A DNA stretch of 64,000 nucleotides from Streptomyces sp. NRRL F-6131. GTDB lineage: Bacteria; Actinomycetota; Actinomycetes; Streptomycetales; Streptomycetaceae. Location of the stretch: contig JOHN01000002.1 in NCBI GenBank assembly GCA_000719695.1, positions 160,892-224,891 on the forward strand. The letters run 5' to 3'. The translations under genes and the position numbers were made by a program. Shown here piece by piece: positions 23,953 to 34,292 of this stretch. Below the pieces are notes generated by a model, which saw only the letters and a list, made by a program, of their open reading frames with translations, was not told where the DNA came from and did not search any database. Each line of letters opens with the position of its first letter. Within the stretch, counting starts at the first letter, position 1.

Positions 23953-24063
23953 GCGTCCGGCGCTCAGTTGGGGGCGGTCGCCGTTCGGCGGCCGCCCTTC
24001 GCGCGTCCCGGGGCGTCACCCGGACGGCGGGCGCAGTCCCGGGGCACCGACGGCGCGCATTGT

Positions 24064-24135
24064 ACGGTCACGCGCCGCACGGGCGTGAGCAATTCCCGCT
24101 ACTAGCAGCAAACGCCTGAAAGCAGACGGTCACGC
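24064..24135. promoter_or_regulatory. Candidate operators in front of the DeoR-type regulator
   Basis: ACGGTCACGC is repeated directly at 24064-24073 and 24126-24135, 62 nt apart. The first copy also forms an inverted pair TCACGC (24068-24073) with GCGTGA (24083-24088). Such spaced copies would suit looping or autoregulation. Confidence 0.4.
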
Positions 24136-24152
24136 AGGTTACCGTCGGTTCT

Positions 24153-25166
24153 GTGTTTGCAGCAGAACGTCGCCAGTTGATCCTCGAAATGGTGCGCGCC
24201 AACGGAGCCGTCTCGCTCCGGGAGTTGGCCCGCGTCGTCCAGACCTCCGAAGTGACCGTGCGCCGCGACGTACGGGCCCTGGAGGCAGAAGGGCTCCTCG
24301 ACCGCCGGCACGGCGGCGCGGTGCTCCCCGGCGGCTTCAGCCGCGAACCCGGCTACCCGCAGAAGACCCACCTGTCCGCCGTCGAGAAGAGCGCGATCGC
24401 CGACCTCGCCGCCGGTCTGGTGGAGGAGGGCGACGCCGTGGTGGTCGGCGCCGGCACCACCACCCAGGAGCTGGCCCGCCGACTCGCCCGGGTGCCCGGG
24501 CTGACGGTGGTCACCAACTCGCTGCTCGTCGCCCAGGCGCTGGCGCACGCCAACCGGGTCGAGGTGGTGATGACCGGCGGCACCCTGCGCGGCTCCAACT
24601 ACGCCCTGGTCGGCAGCGGCGCCGAGCAGTCGCTGCACGGGCTGCGGGTCACCAAGGCCTTCGTCTCGGGCAGCGGACTGACCGCCGAGCGCGGTCTCTC
24701 GACCACGAACATGCTCTCCGCGAGCGTGGACCGGGCGCTGGTGCAGTCGGCCGCCGAGGTGATCATCCTCGCCGACCACACCAAGCTCGGCGCGGACACC
24801 ATGTTCCAGACCGTCCCCACCGAGACCATCACCCGGCTGGTCACCGACGAGCACGCCACCGCGGACGACGCCACCGCCCGCGAGCTGGACGCGCTCGCCG
24901 ACTGCGGGGTGCAGATCGACCTCGCCCCGCTCGGCGCCCCGCCGCCCGGGGACGCCCCGGTGCACGGCACCGGCAGCGGGCCCGTCCACCAGACCCAGCC
25001 CGGCCCGCTGGCCCGCCGCGTCGCGGCGCCGCCCGGTGCGGCCCCGCTGCCCGGCCAGCGCCGGCCCGGGGCGCACGGCGGCCCCGGGGGCCCCGGCGGA
25101 CCGGGCGGCCCCGGCGGGGCGCTCCCGGTCAGACTCGCCGAGCTCGGCCTGCCGCGCGGGCGCTGA
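24153..25166 (+). CDS. DeoR-family transcriptional regulator with low-complexity tail
   Basis: 337 residues from GTG 24153; normal DeoR proteins have about 255. The N-terminal helix-turn-helix is FAAERRQLILEMVRANGAVSLRELARVVQTSEVTVRRDVRALEAEGLLDRRHGGAV, the standard family start. The effector domain with VGAGTTTQELARRL and DHTKLGADTMFQTVP binds phosphosugars. After about residue 255 a Gly/Pro-rich tail with GGPGGPGGPGGPGG is added. Nearby deoC and nucleoside phosphorylase make deoxyribose- or ribose-phosphate a plausible effector, but no copy of the CTACGCGCGTAG palindrome is seen at its own promoter. Confidence 0.85.
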   Translation: MFAAERRQLILEMVRANGAVSLRELARVVQTSEVTVRRDVRALEAEGLLDRRHGGAVLPGGFSREPGYPQKTHLSAVEKSAIADLAAGLVEEGDAVVVGAGTTTQELARRLARVPGLTVVTNSLLVAQALAHANRVEVVMTGGTLRGSNYALVGSGAEQSLHGLRVTKAFVSGSGLTAERGLSTTNMLSASVDRALVQSAAEVIILADHTKLGADTMFQTVPTETITRLVTDEHATADDATARELDALADCGVQIDLAPLGAPPPGDAPVHGTGSGPVHQTQPGPLARRVAAPPGAAPLPGQRRPGAHGGPGGPGGPGGPGGALPVRLAELGLPRGR

Positions 25167-25250
25167 GACCCGGACGCACCAGCGCGCACGGACCGCCGCG
25201 CGCCACGTGACCGCGCTGTGCGCCCACGCGCGGGCCCCGCCGGAACGCGA

Positions 25251-25282
25251 CCGGTCCGCACACCCGGAGGTGTACGGACCGG
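25251..25282. terminator. Bidirectional terminator between deoR-type and carboxylase alpha genes
   Basis: CCGGTCCG (25251-25258) with CGGACCGG (25275-25282), continued after a mismatch by ACACC/GGTGT, and a CGGA loop. Sits between convergent genes. Confidence 0.75.
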
Positions 25283-25349
25283 CGGCGGAACGCGCGAGGT
25301 GCGCGCCCGCCCTTGATCACTCCTGATCAGTCGCTGACCGCTCCCGGCG

Positions 25350-27125
<1,776 letters not shown>

Positions 27126-27367
27126 TGTGGCTCCCTTCTTGAACCTCGTTGAGTTTATGGATTCCTGGGCAGTACCGGCGAGTAGCCCCAGGTTGTGAAC
27201 TATCCCACACGGAGGGTGATGCGCCCGGACGGGCGGTGGGCGGCCCGACGGGAGTCTGCGCAGGTGGTGGCAGGTGCGGTCACGGTGGTGCCGCGCTTGC
27301 GCTCGGTGACGGGGCGGCGTGGCGAGGCGGTGGGCTTGGCCACACCCGAGCATCGCGCGAGCGGCGT

Positions 27368-28189
27368 TCAAGGAGTGGGGGCGGACGCGGGGGTCGACGC
27401 GGGCGACCGCCCGGCCGTCGCTGCGGGCGTCCGCGCGGTGCCGGCCGCGGTGCCGGGGGTGCCCGGCGGGGCCGGTGCGCGCTCCAGGGCCGGGGCGGTG
27501 ACGTCGGCGAGCTGCTCGACGACGTCCGGGCCGTAGGCGCCCGGGTTGACCACCTTGAGCAGCAGCGCGAAGGTGCCGTCCGTGCCGTACCGGCGGGCCA
27601 GTCGGCGGTGGTGGGCGACCAGGTGGCGGACGCCGGCGTGGTTGGCGACGCCGGTCTGGCCGGAGATCAGGAAGACCGGGCGGCCGCCCTCGGGGGTGGC
27701 CAGCCGGGCGAGCAGGACGTACACCCCGCCGTCCAGGTCCGCCGCGTACGAGCGGCCGCCGACGGTGATGGTGTTGTCCGGGGCCTCGCGGTCGCTGGAG
27801 ATCGTCACCCCGGGCAGGCCCCAGGCCAGGTGGGCCGCCATCCGTTCGTTGGAGACCGGGCCGCCGAAGCACAGCTCGGTCTTGGCGCCGAGGCTGCGCG
27901 GCGCGGCGTCGTGCGCCACCAGGTCGGTGTGCGCGCCGCACTCCTTCACCAGGGCGGCGAGTTCCATCAGCGCGTAGGCGTCGCGCCGGGTGACCGTCCG
28001 GGCGTGCGCGCCGGCGCCGATGCTGCGGTTCACCACGATCAGGCACTCGCTGCCGGCGGGCAGGCCGAGGAAGGCCCTGGTCCGTTCCAGCCGCCGTCTT
28101 CGGCGCAGGCTCTGACCGAGCCAGCCGAGCACGGCACTGATCGCGCTGGCCACCAGGCCCAGCAGGACGTTGAGCAGACTCTCGGTCAT
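27368..28189 (-). CDS. Conserved hypothetical membrane-anchored protein
   Basis: 273 residues. One N-terminal hydrophobic helix ([23 protein letters not shown], positions 3-25) followed by a basic RRRRR stop-transfer, so it is anchored with the bulk in the cytosol. The middle ([51 protein letters not shown]) and [27 protein letters not shown] are conserved-looking; I do not know the fold. The C-terminal 50 residues are Ala/Pro/Thr low complexity. Similar proteins are common in streptomycetes. No function assigned. Confidence 0.75.
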   Translation of the reverse strand: MTESLLNVLLGLVASAISAVLGWLGQSLRRRRRLERTRAFLGLPAGSECLIVVNRSIGAGAHARTVTRRDAYALMELAALVKECGAHTDLVAHDAAPRSLGAKTELCFGGPVSNERMAAHLAWGLPGVTISSDREAPDNTITVGGRSYAADLDGGVYVLLARLATPEGGRPVFLISGQTGVANHAGVRHLVAHHRRLARRYGTDGTFALLLKVVNPGAYGPDVVEQLADVTAPALERAPAPPGTPGTAAGTARTPAATAGRSPASTPASAPTP

Positions 28190-28365
28190 CCGCTCGTCTC
28201 CCCCGTCGGTTTGGAGCGTCGACGCCCGCCGGCGCTCTCCCAGCGTGCATCAGATCGGATCGTCGGTGGGGCGGATGGCGACAATTGCGCCGGTCTTTGG
28301 CGCGTGGGCGACGCCCCGGCGGCGCCCCGGTGGCCGACTTCCGGCGCACCGGCGACGCCCCTCGG

Positions 28366-28968
28366 CTAGCGGACCCAGAGGTCGGTGATCCGCACGCCCA
28401 GTTCGGCGAGCAGGCCGCGCAGCAGCGGCAGGGAGAGTCCGATGACGTTGCCCGGGTCGCCGTCGATGCCCTCGACGAACGGCGCCGAGCGGCCGTCCAG
28501 GGTGAACGCGCCGGCCACGTGCAACGGCTCGCCGGTGGCGATGTACGCGGCCACCTCGGCGTCGTCCGGGGTGCCGAAGCGGACGGTGGTGGAGGCGGTG
28601 GCGGAGGCCCGTCGGCCGGTCGCGGTGTCGACCACGCAGTGCCCGGTGCGCAGCACCCCGGCCCGGCCGCGCATCGCCTGCCAGCGGGCCAGCGCCTCGG
28701 CCTCGTCGGCGGGCTTGCCGAGCGCCTGGCCGTCCAGCTCCAGCACCGAGTCGCAGCCGATGACCAGCTCGCCCTCGGTGAGGGTGACGGCGACGGCCTC
28801 GGCCTTGGCCTCGGCGAGCACCAGCGCGAGTTCGGCGGGGGTGGCGGCGGTGAGGGCGTCCTCGTCGACGCCGCTGACCACCACGCGCGGGTCGAGCCCC
28901 GCCTGGCGGAGCAGCCCGAGCCGGGCGGGGGAGGCGGAGGCGAGGACGAGGGAGCGACGGTCGGTCAT
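28366..28968 (-). CDS. Maf-like nucleotide pyrophosphatase
   Basis: 200 residues from ATG 28968 (a GTG two codons earlier is also possible). [27 protein letters not shown] is the SxSPRR-type N-terminal signature, [19 protein letters not shown] carries the catalytic Asp, and [21 protein letters not shown] closes the fold. Maf proteins hydrolyse dTTP/UTP or modified nucleotides to the monophosphate and are linked to septum inhibition and house-cleaning. It sits directly downstream of mmpB in the same orientation, and upstream of the hypothetical membrane protein gene. Confidence 0.9.
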   Translation of the reverse strand: MTDRRSLVLASASPARLGLLRQAGLDPRVVVSGVDEDALTAATPAELALVLAEAKAEAVAVTLTEGELVIGCDSVLELDGQALGKPADEAEALARWQAMRGRAGVLRTGHCVVDTATGRRASATASTTVRFGTPDDAEVAAYIATGEPLHVAGAFTLDGRSAPFVEGIDGDPGNVIGLSLPLLRGLLAELGVRITDLWVR

Positions 28969-29014
28969 GCCCACCAGGGTAGAGGGCCGCCCCGCCCCGG
29001 CCGTCCGGTGACCG

Positions 29015-29140
29015 TCAGATCATCAGCAGAACGGCGATCACCAGGGCGAGCACGGCGAGCACATGGCCGGCCCGGTGCAGCCGGCGCTGCATCCGCCGGG
29101 CTTCCGGGGAGGGCTCGTCGCGGGGGTCTGACCAGAGCAT
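29015..29140 (-). CDS. mmpB: Morphogenic membrane protein MmpB (41 aa)
   Basis: A 41-residue protein is encoded from ATG 29140 to TGA 29015. It starts [20 protein letters not shown] and ends in one membrane helix, [20 protein letters not shown]. The MLWSDP-DEP start, the basic amphipathic middle and the single C-terminal helix match what I remember of MmpB of streptomycetes, a tiny membrane protein named for a role in development. It lies between maf and pccE, the same place as in S. coelicolor. A GGAG is only 2 nt before the ATG. Confidence 0.85.
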   Translation of the reverse strand: MLWSDPRDEPSPEARRMQRRLHRAGHVLAVLALVIAVLLMI

Positions 29141-29271
29141 CGCTCCAGCCTGCGCCCCCGGGCCGGTGGGGCGCCTGAGTATCCGTACTCAGCTTTCCGG
29201 GCGATCCGGGCTTCTGCCTGCACTTCGCACAGGGTGGACCTTGCCGGGTGCACCAGGACGTGCACGAGAAG

Positions 29272-29307
29272 CGGCCGCCCGGCACCGCGTACGGTGCCGG
29301 GCGGCCG
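29272..29307 (-). terminator. Terminator of the pccB-pccE operon
   Basis: CGGCCGCCCGGCACCG (29272-29287) and CGGTGCCGGGCGGCCG (29292-29307): perfect 16-bp stem with a CGTA tetraloop, 17 nt after the pccE stop. Confidence 0.85.
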
Positions 29308-29324
29308 TCGGAGCGCGGCGGTGC

Positions 29325-29546
29325 CTATCCGGCCCAGCCGGAGGTGCGCCAGGCGTTGACGCCGGGGCGCGGGGTCGTGCGCAGCCGGCGCGCGCGGTCG
29401 TTCCAGGCGGAGTCCGGGCCGGCGCCCGCGCGGTGGGCCGCCTCGGCGGCGGCCTGCGCGGCGGCGGCCCGGGCCTGGACCACCGCCAGGACGGTGGCCA
29501 GCTCCTCGGGGGTCGGCTGCCCGTGCAGCACGTGGATCGGGGCCAT
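29325..29546 (-). CDS. pccE: Acyl-CoA carboxylase epsilon subunit
   Basis: 73 residues from ATG 29546: IHVLHGQPTPEELATVLAVVQARAAAAQAA then WNDRARRLRTTPRPGVNAWRTSGW. This is the standard actinobacterial epsilon subunit: a short beta-like start (RGxPTxEELAA), a long Ala-rich helix, and the conserved W-x-D-x-x-R-x-x-R...P-G-P/N-x-A-W-R-x-S end. It binds the beta subunit and raises carboxylase activity. It follows pccB by 35 nt and ends before a strong terminator. Confidence 0.92.
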   Translation of the reverse strand: MAPIHVLHGQPTPEELATVLAVVQARAAAAQAAAEAAHRAGAGPDSAWNDRARRLRTTPRPGVNAWRTSGWAG

Positions 29547-29581
29547 GCTCAATCCTCTCGCGATCCTCCTGCTCGGAGCCA

Positions 29582-31171
<1,590 letters not shown>

Positions 31172-31271
31172 TCCGGTGGCTCTCCCTGATCCATGGGCCG
31201 CGACCTGTTTTCGGGGGCGCGCGGGCCGGGTGGGGGCGGCGCGGACGAGGGATGCAGGGCGGCACAACGAA

Positions 31272-31285
31272 CTACCGTTGGGTAG
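31272..31285. promoter_or_regulatory. Small palindrome between pccB and birA
   Basis: CTACC-GTTG-GGTAG lies 101 nt before pccB and 132 nt before birA, in the only less GC-rich part of the intergenic stretch. A possible operator or promoter element; weak evidence. Confidence 0.3.
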
Positions 31286-31416
31286 CGTAGCCAGCGCGGA
31301 GCGTCGACGTAACGTCCGGCCGTTATGGTCAGCGCCACAGTGTCGTCACCGCCCGTTCTGGGGGACGATGGGGCGGCCTACGGCCTCCGGCCCGCCCGAG
31401 CTCTAGGGTGAGCCGC

Positions 31417-32319
31417 ATGACCTCCGACACCCCCCGTGACACCCCCCGCCGCAGTGGACTGCGCGGCCTCGGCCACAGCGGGCCGTCGCCGTGGACCGAC
31501 CTGGACCGTCCGCCGCTGGACGCCGCCACGCTCCGCCGGGACCTGGTGCGCCCCGGCGGGCTCTGGACCTCGCTGGACGTCGTCGAGGAGACCGGCTCCA
31601 CCAACACCGACCTCGCCGCCCTGGCCCGGGCGGGCGCCCCGCAGGGCGCGGTGCTGGTCGCCGAGGAGCAGAACTCCGGCCGCGGCCGGCTCGAACGGCA
31701 GTGGACCGCGCCCGCCCGTTCCGGTCTCTTCCTCTCCGTGCTGCTTCGCCCGGACGAGGTACCCGTCGAACGGTACGGCTGGCTGCCGATCCTGGTGGGC
31801 GTCGCCGCGGCGAGCACCCTCAGCCGGGTGGCCGAGGTCGAGGTCGGCCTGAAGTGGCCCAACGACCTCCAGGTGGAGATCGACGGCGCGGAGCGAAAGC
31901 TCGGCGGCATCCTCACCGAGCTGAGCGGCGGCGCGGTGGTCGCCGGCCTCGGCCTCAACGTCTCGCTGCGCGCCGCCGAACTGCCCGTCCCCACGGCCGC
32001 CTCGCTCGCCCTGGCCGGCGCCGCCGTCACCGACCGGACCACCCTGCTGCGCGCCCTGCTGCGCGAGTTCGCCGAGCTGTACGGGGAGTGGACGGCCGCC
32101 GCGGGCGACCCGCACACCAGCGGCCTGCTGCGGGCCTACGCGCAGCGCTGCACCACGCTGGGGCGGCCGGTGAAGGTGCTGCTGCCCGGCGACCGCGAAC
32201 TGCACGGCGAGGCGGCGGCGGTGGACGGGGACGGCCGACTGGTGGTCCGCACCCCGGACGGCGGCCGCCGGGCGGTCGGCGCGGGGGACGTCGTCCACGT
32301 GCGCCCGGAGCCGCGCTAG
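31417..32319 (+). CDS. birA: Biotin--[acetyl-CoA-carboxylase] ligase
   Basis: 300 residues from ATG 31417, with AGGGTGAG 6 nt upstream; a GTG 9 nt earlier is an alternative. There is no N-terminal DNA-binding domain, so this is a class I ligase. SLDVVEETGSTNTDLAAL opens the catalytic domain, QNSGRGRLERQWTAPARSGLFLSVLLRP contains the GRGRxxRxW biotinyl-AMP loop, and VGLKWPNDLQVEIDG the KWPND motif; ERKLGGILTEL gives the catalytic lysine. A C-terminal SH3-like domain follows. It biotinylates the carrier lysine of the alpha chain encoded at 25350-27125. Divergent from pccB. Confidence 0.92.
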   Translation: MTSDTPRDTPRRSGLRGLGHSGPSPWTDLDRPPLDAATLRRDLVRPGGLWTSLDVVEETGSTNTDLAALARAGAPQGAVLVAEEQNSGRGRLERQWTAPARSGLFLSVLLRPDEVPVERYGWLPILVGVAAASTLSRVAEVEVGLKWPNDLQVEIDGAERKLGGILTELSGGAVVAGLGLNVSLRAAELPVPTAASLALAGAAVTDRTTLLRALLREFAELYGEWTAAAGDPHTSGLLRAYAQRCTTLGRPVKVLLPGDRELHGEAAAVDGDGRLVVRTPDGGRRAVGAGDVVHVRPEPR

Positions 32320-32355
32320 GACAGCTCCGTCCGGCCCGGTGCGGCGGCGCGAGGG

Positions 32356-32447
32356 CGTGCGCCGGGCCGGTCGCGCGCCGTGCGCCGGACGGGTTCCCGG
32401 GCGTGCGCGGGGCACGTCCCTGGCCGTGCGCCGGGCAGGTCGTCGTG
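32356..32447. repeat. 23-bp imperfect tandem repeat, four copies, upstream of adenylate cyclase
   Basis: Each unit begins CGTGCGCCGG or a one-base variant, at 32356, 32379, 32402 and 32425; the start-to-start distance is exactly 23 in all three steps. Ends of units vary. It lies in the 299-nt non-coding stretch between birA and the adenylate cyclase gene. A perfect palindrome ATCGCGCGAT follows at 32487-32496. Confidence 0.7.
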
Positions 32448-32618
32448 CCTCCCCTTACCTCCCCTTGACTCGGGCGGATGCCCCGGATCGCGCGATTCCG
32501 TGCGAACATTCCACCTGGCAGCAGTGTGAGGCGCGCCACTGCCCGCCGGGTGGCGGGCGCGCCCGCCCGGGACAGGCAGGACACGAGGCGAGTGCGGCGA
32601 CCGCACGGGGACGGACCG

Positions 32619-33770
32619 GTGGCAGAGGACGGCAGCAGCGGCGGCGACTACGGTGCCGACGGCAGCGAGGGCCCGGCGGGCTCCGACGACCAGACCGTCG
32701 CCCTCGACCTCGAACGCCTGATCCTGGACGCGCCGCGCCGTTACACCCCGTACCAGGCCGCCCGGGCCGCCGACGTCCCGATGGAGCTGGCCACCCGTTT
32801 CTGGCGGGCGATGGGCTTCCCGGACATCGGCCAGTCCCGGGCGCTGACCGACGGTGACGTGATCGCGCTGCGCCGGCTCGCCGGTCTGGTCGAGTCGGGT
32901 CTGCTGAGCGAGTCGATGGCGATCCAGGTGGCGCGCTCCACCGGGCAGACCACGGCCCGGCTCGCGGGCTGGCAGATGGACACCTTCCTGGAGAACCTCA
33001 CCCAGTCCGTCGAGCCCGGTCTCACCCGGGCGGACGTCGCGTACCCCCTGGTCGAGCTGTTGCTGCCGGAGCTGGAGCAGTTCCTGGTCTACGTGTGGCG
33101 GCGGCAGCTGGCCGCGGTCACCGGCCGGGTGGTGCAGGCCGCCGAGGACAACGAGATCACCAGCGGCCGGCTCGCGGTGGGCTTCGCCGACCTGGTCGGT
33201 TTCACCCGGCTGTCCCGGCGGCTGGAGGAGGAGGAGCTCGGCGAGCTGGTCGAGACCTTCGAGAACACCTGTTCGGACCTGATCGCCGGCCGGGGCGGCC
33301 GGGTGATCAAGACGCTCGGCGACGAGATCCTCTTCGTCTCCGAGGACCCGGTGACCGCCGCCGGGATCGCGCTCAGCCTGATCGAGGCGCTGGCCGAGGA
33401 CGACACCATCCCCGCGCTGCGGGTCGGCATGGCCTTCGGCACGGTCACCTCGCGGATGGGCGACGTGTTCGGCACCACGGTGAACCTGGCCAGCCGGCTC
33501 ACCTCGATCGCGCCCAAGGACGCGGTGCTGATCGACGGCGAGTTCGCGGCCGCGCTGGAGCAGAACGGCAGTGTCGCGCCGGCCGGCGAGGACGGCTCCG
33601 GGCTGGCGGACGCCCTGTCGATGGCGGCCGGGATGCCGCCCTCCGGTCCGGCGGTCCAGGGACCGGACGCCGGGCACCGGTTCAGCCTGCAGCCGATGTG
33701 GCGCCGCCCGGTGCGGGGACTCGGGCTGGTCGAGCCGTGGCTGCTCTCCCGGCGGATGCGCGGCGAGTAG
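32619..33770 (+). CDS. cya: Class III adenylate cyclase
   Basis: 383 residues from GTG 32619 with GGGGAC upstream; the frame is open further up, so the start is a choice. A regulatory N-terminal half (ILDAPRRYTPYQAARAADVPMELATRFWRAMGFPDIG; TGQTTARLAGWQMDTFLENL) is of the type found in actinobacterial Cya. The catalytic domain has LAVGFADLVGFTRLSRRLEEEELGE (first metal Asp), GGRVIKTLGDEILFVS (substrate Lys and second Asp) and GDVFGTTVNLASRLTSIAPKDAV (transition-state Asn and Arg). It makes cAMP in the cytosol. In S. coelicolor Cya affects germination and development. Next gene is a GGDEF protein. Confidence 0.92.
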   Translation: MAEDGSSGGDYGADGSEGPAGSDDQTVALDLERLILDAPRRYTPYQAARAADVPMELATRFWRAMGFPDIGQSRALTDGDVIALRRLAGLVESGLLSESMAIQVARSTGQTTARLAGWQMDTFLENLTQSVEPGLTRADVAYPLVELLLPELEQFLVYVWRRQLAAVTGRVVQAAEDNEITSGRLAVGFADLVGFTRLSRRLEEEELGELVETFENTCSDLIAGRGGRVIKTLGDEILFVSEDPVTAAGIALSLIEALAEDDTIPALRVGMAFGTVTSRMGDVFGTTVNLASRLTSIAPKDAVLIDGEFAAALEQNGSVAPAGEDGSGLADALSMAAGMPPSGPAVQGPDAGHRFSLQPMWRRPVRGLGLVEPWLLSRRMRGE

Positions 33771-33854
33771 CGCGCGCCCCCGCCCGCCGCCGCCCGGTGC
33801 CGCGCGACGACGCGGTGCCGCCGCCGTGTGACGACCCCGCCTCGCGACTCCGCC

Positions 33855-33914
33855 CGACGACGCAGACCGACGACGCAGACCGACGACGCAGACCGACGAC
33901 GCCGACCGACGACG
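33855..33914. repeat. 13-bp tandem repeat, four copies plus a part, between cya and the GGDEF gene
   Basis: CGACGACGCAGAC at 33855, 33868 and 33881, CGACGACGCCGAC at 33894, and a partial copy to 33914. The region is flanked by more scattered GACGACGCC-like words. It occurs 84 nt after the cya stop and far from the next start. Confidence 0.8.
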
Positions 33915-34292
33915 TTGCGTGACGACGCCGTGCGGCGGACCCGTGCTGCGACACGCCGAACGGTTGAAGGTCGTACGGTCTTGCGGATCCTGGTCCGAAA
34001 ACGGGGCATAACCGAACGAAACCGCCATAGTCTTGGTGCAGGCGCTCCGGCGCGACCCCGGGCACGGTCTTCGGCACGACCCCTCCGGTGCCGGCGCTCC
34101 GGTGCGACCGGCCCGGAATGCCGAACCGTCGTGCGGGTAACCGTCGTCGGACGGGTAGGAATTCCGGGGACCGTCGGTGGCCGCCCGGGCACGGCCGGTG
34201 CGGGCGCCGTCGGTACGGCCCCGGCCGTCGTACGCGGGTGCGGGCGCACCGGGACCGCCAGCAGGACCGAGCACAGGGAGCGAGGCGAGCCG
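33915..34292. other. Long leader/promoter region of the GGDEF gene
   Basis: About 380 nt between the tandem repeat and the GTG of the GGDEF gene. No gene is seen. A less GC-rich part at 33960-34040 (TCTTGCGGATCC, CATAACCGAACGAAACCGCCATAGTC) could hold the promoter. GGTGCAGGCGCTCCGG and GGTGCCGGCGCTCCGG (around 34035-34050 and 34088-34103) are near-identical words. Nothing else recognised. Confidence 0.45.

Noticed and set aside
32356-32447. CRISPR array or attachment site
   Set aside because: The units are imperfect, directly contiguous at 23 bp and have no spacers; no integrase gene is nearby.
33855-33914. CRISPR array
   Set aside because: Repeats are 13 bp with no spacers and contiguous; CRISPR repeats are longer and separated by unique spacers.
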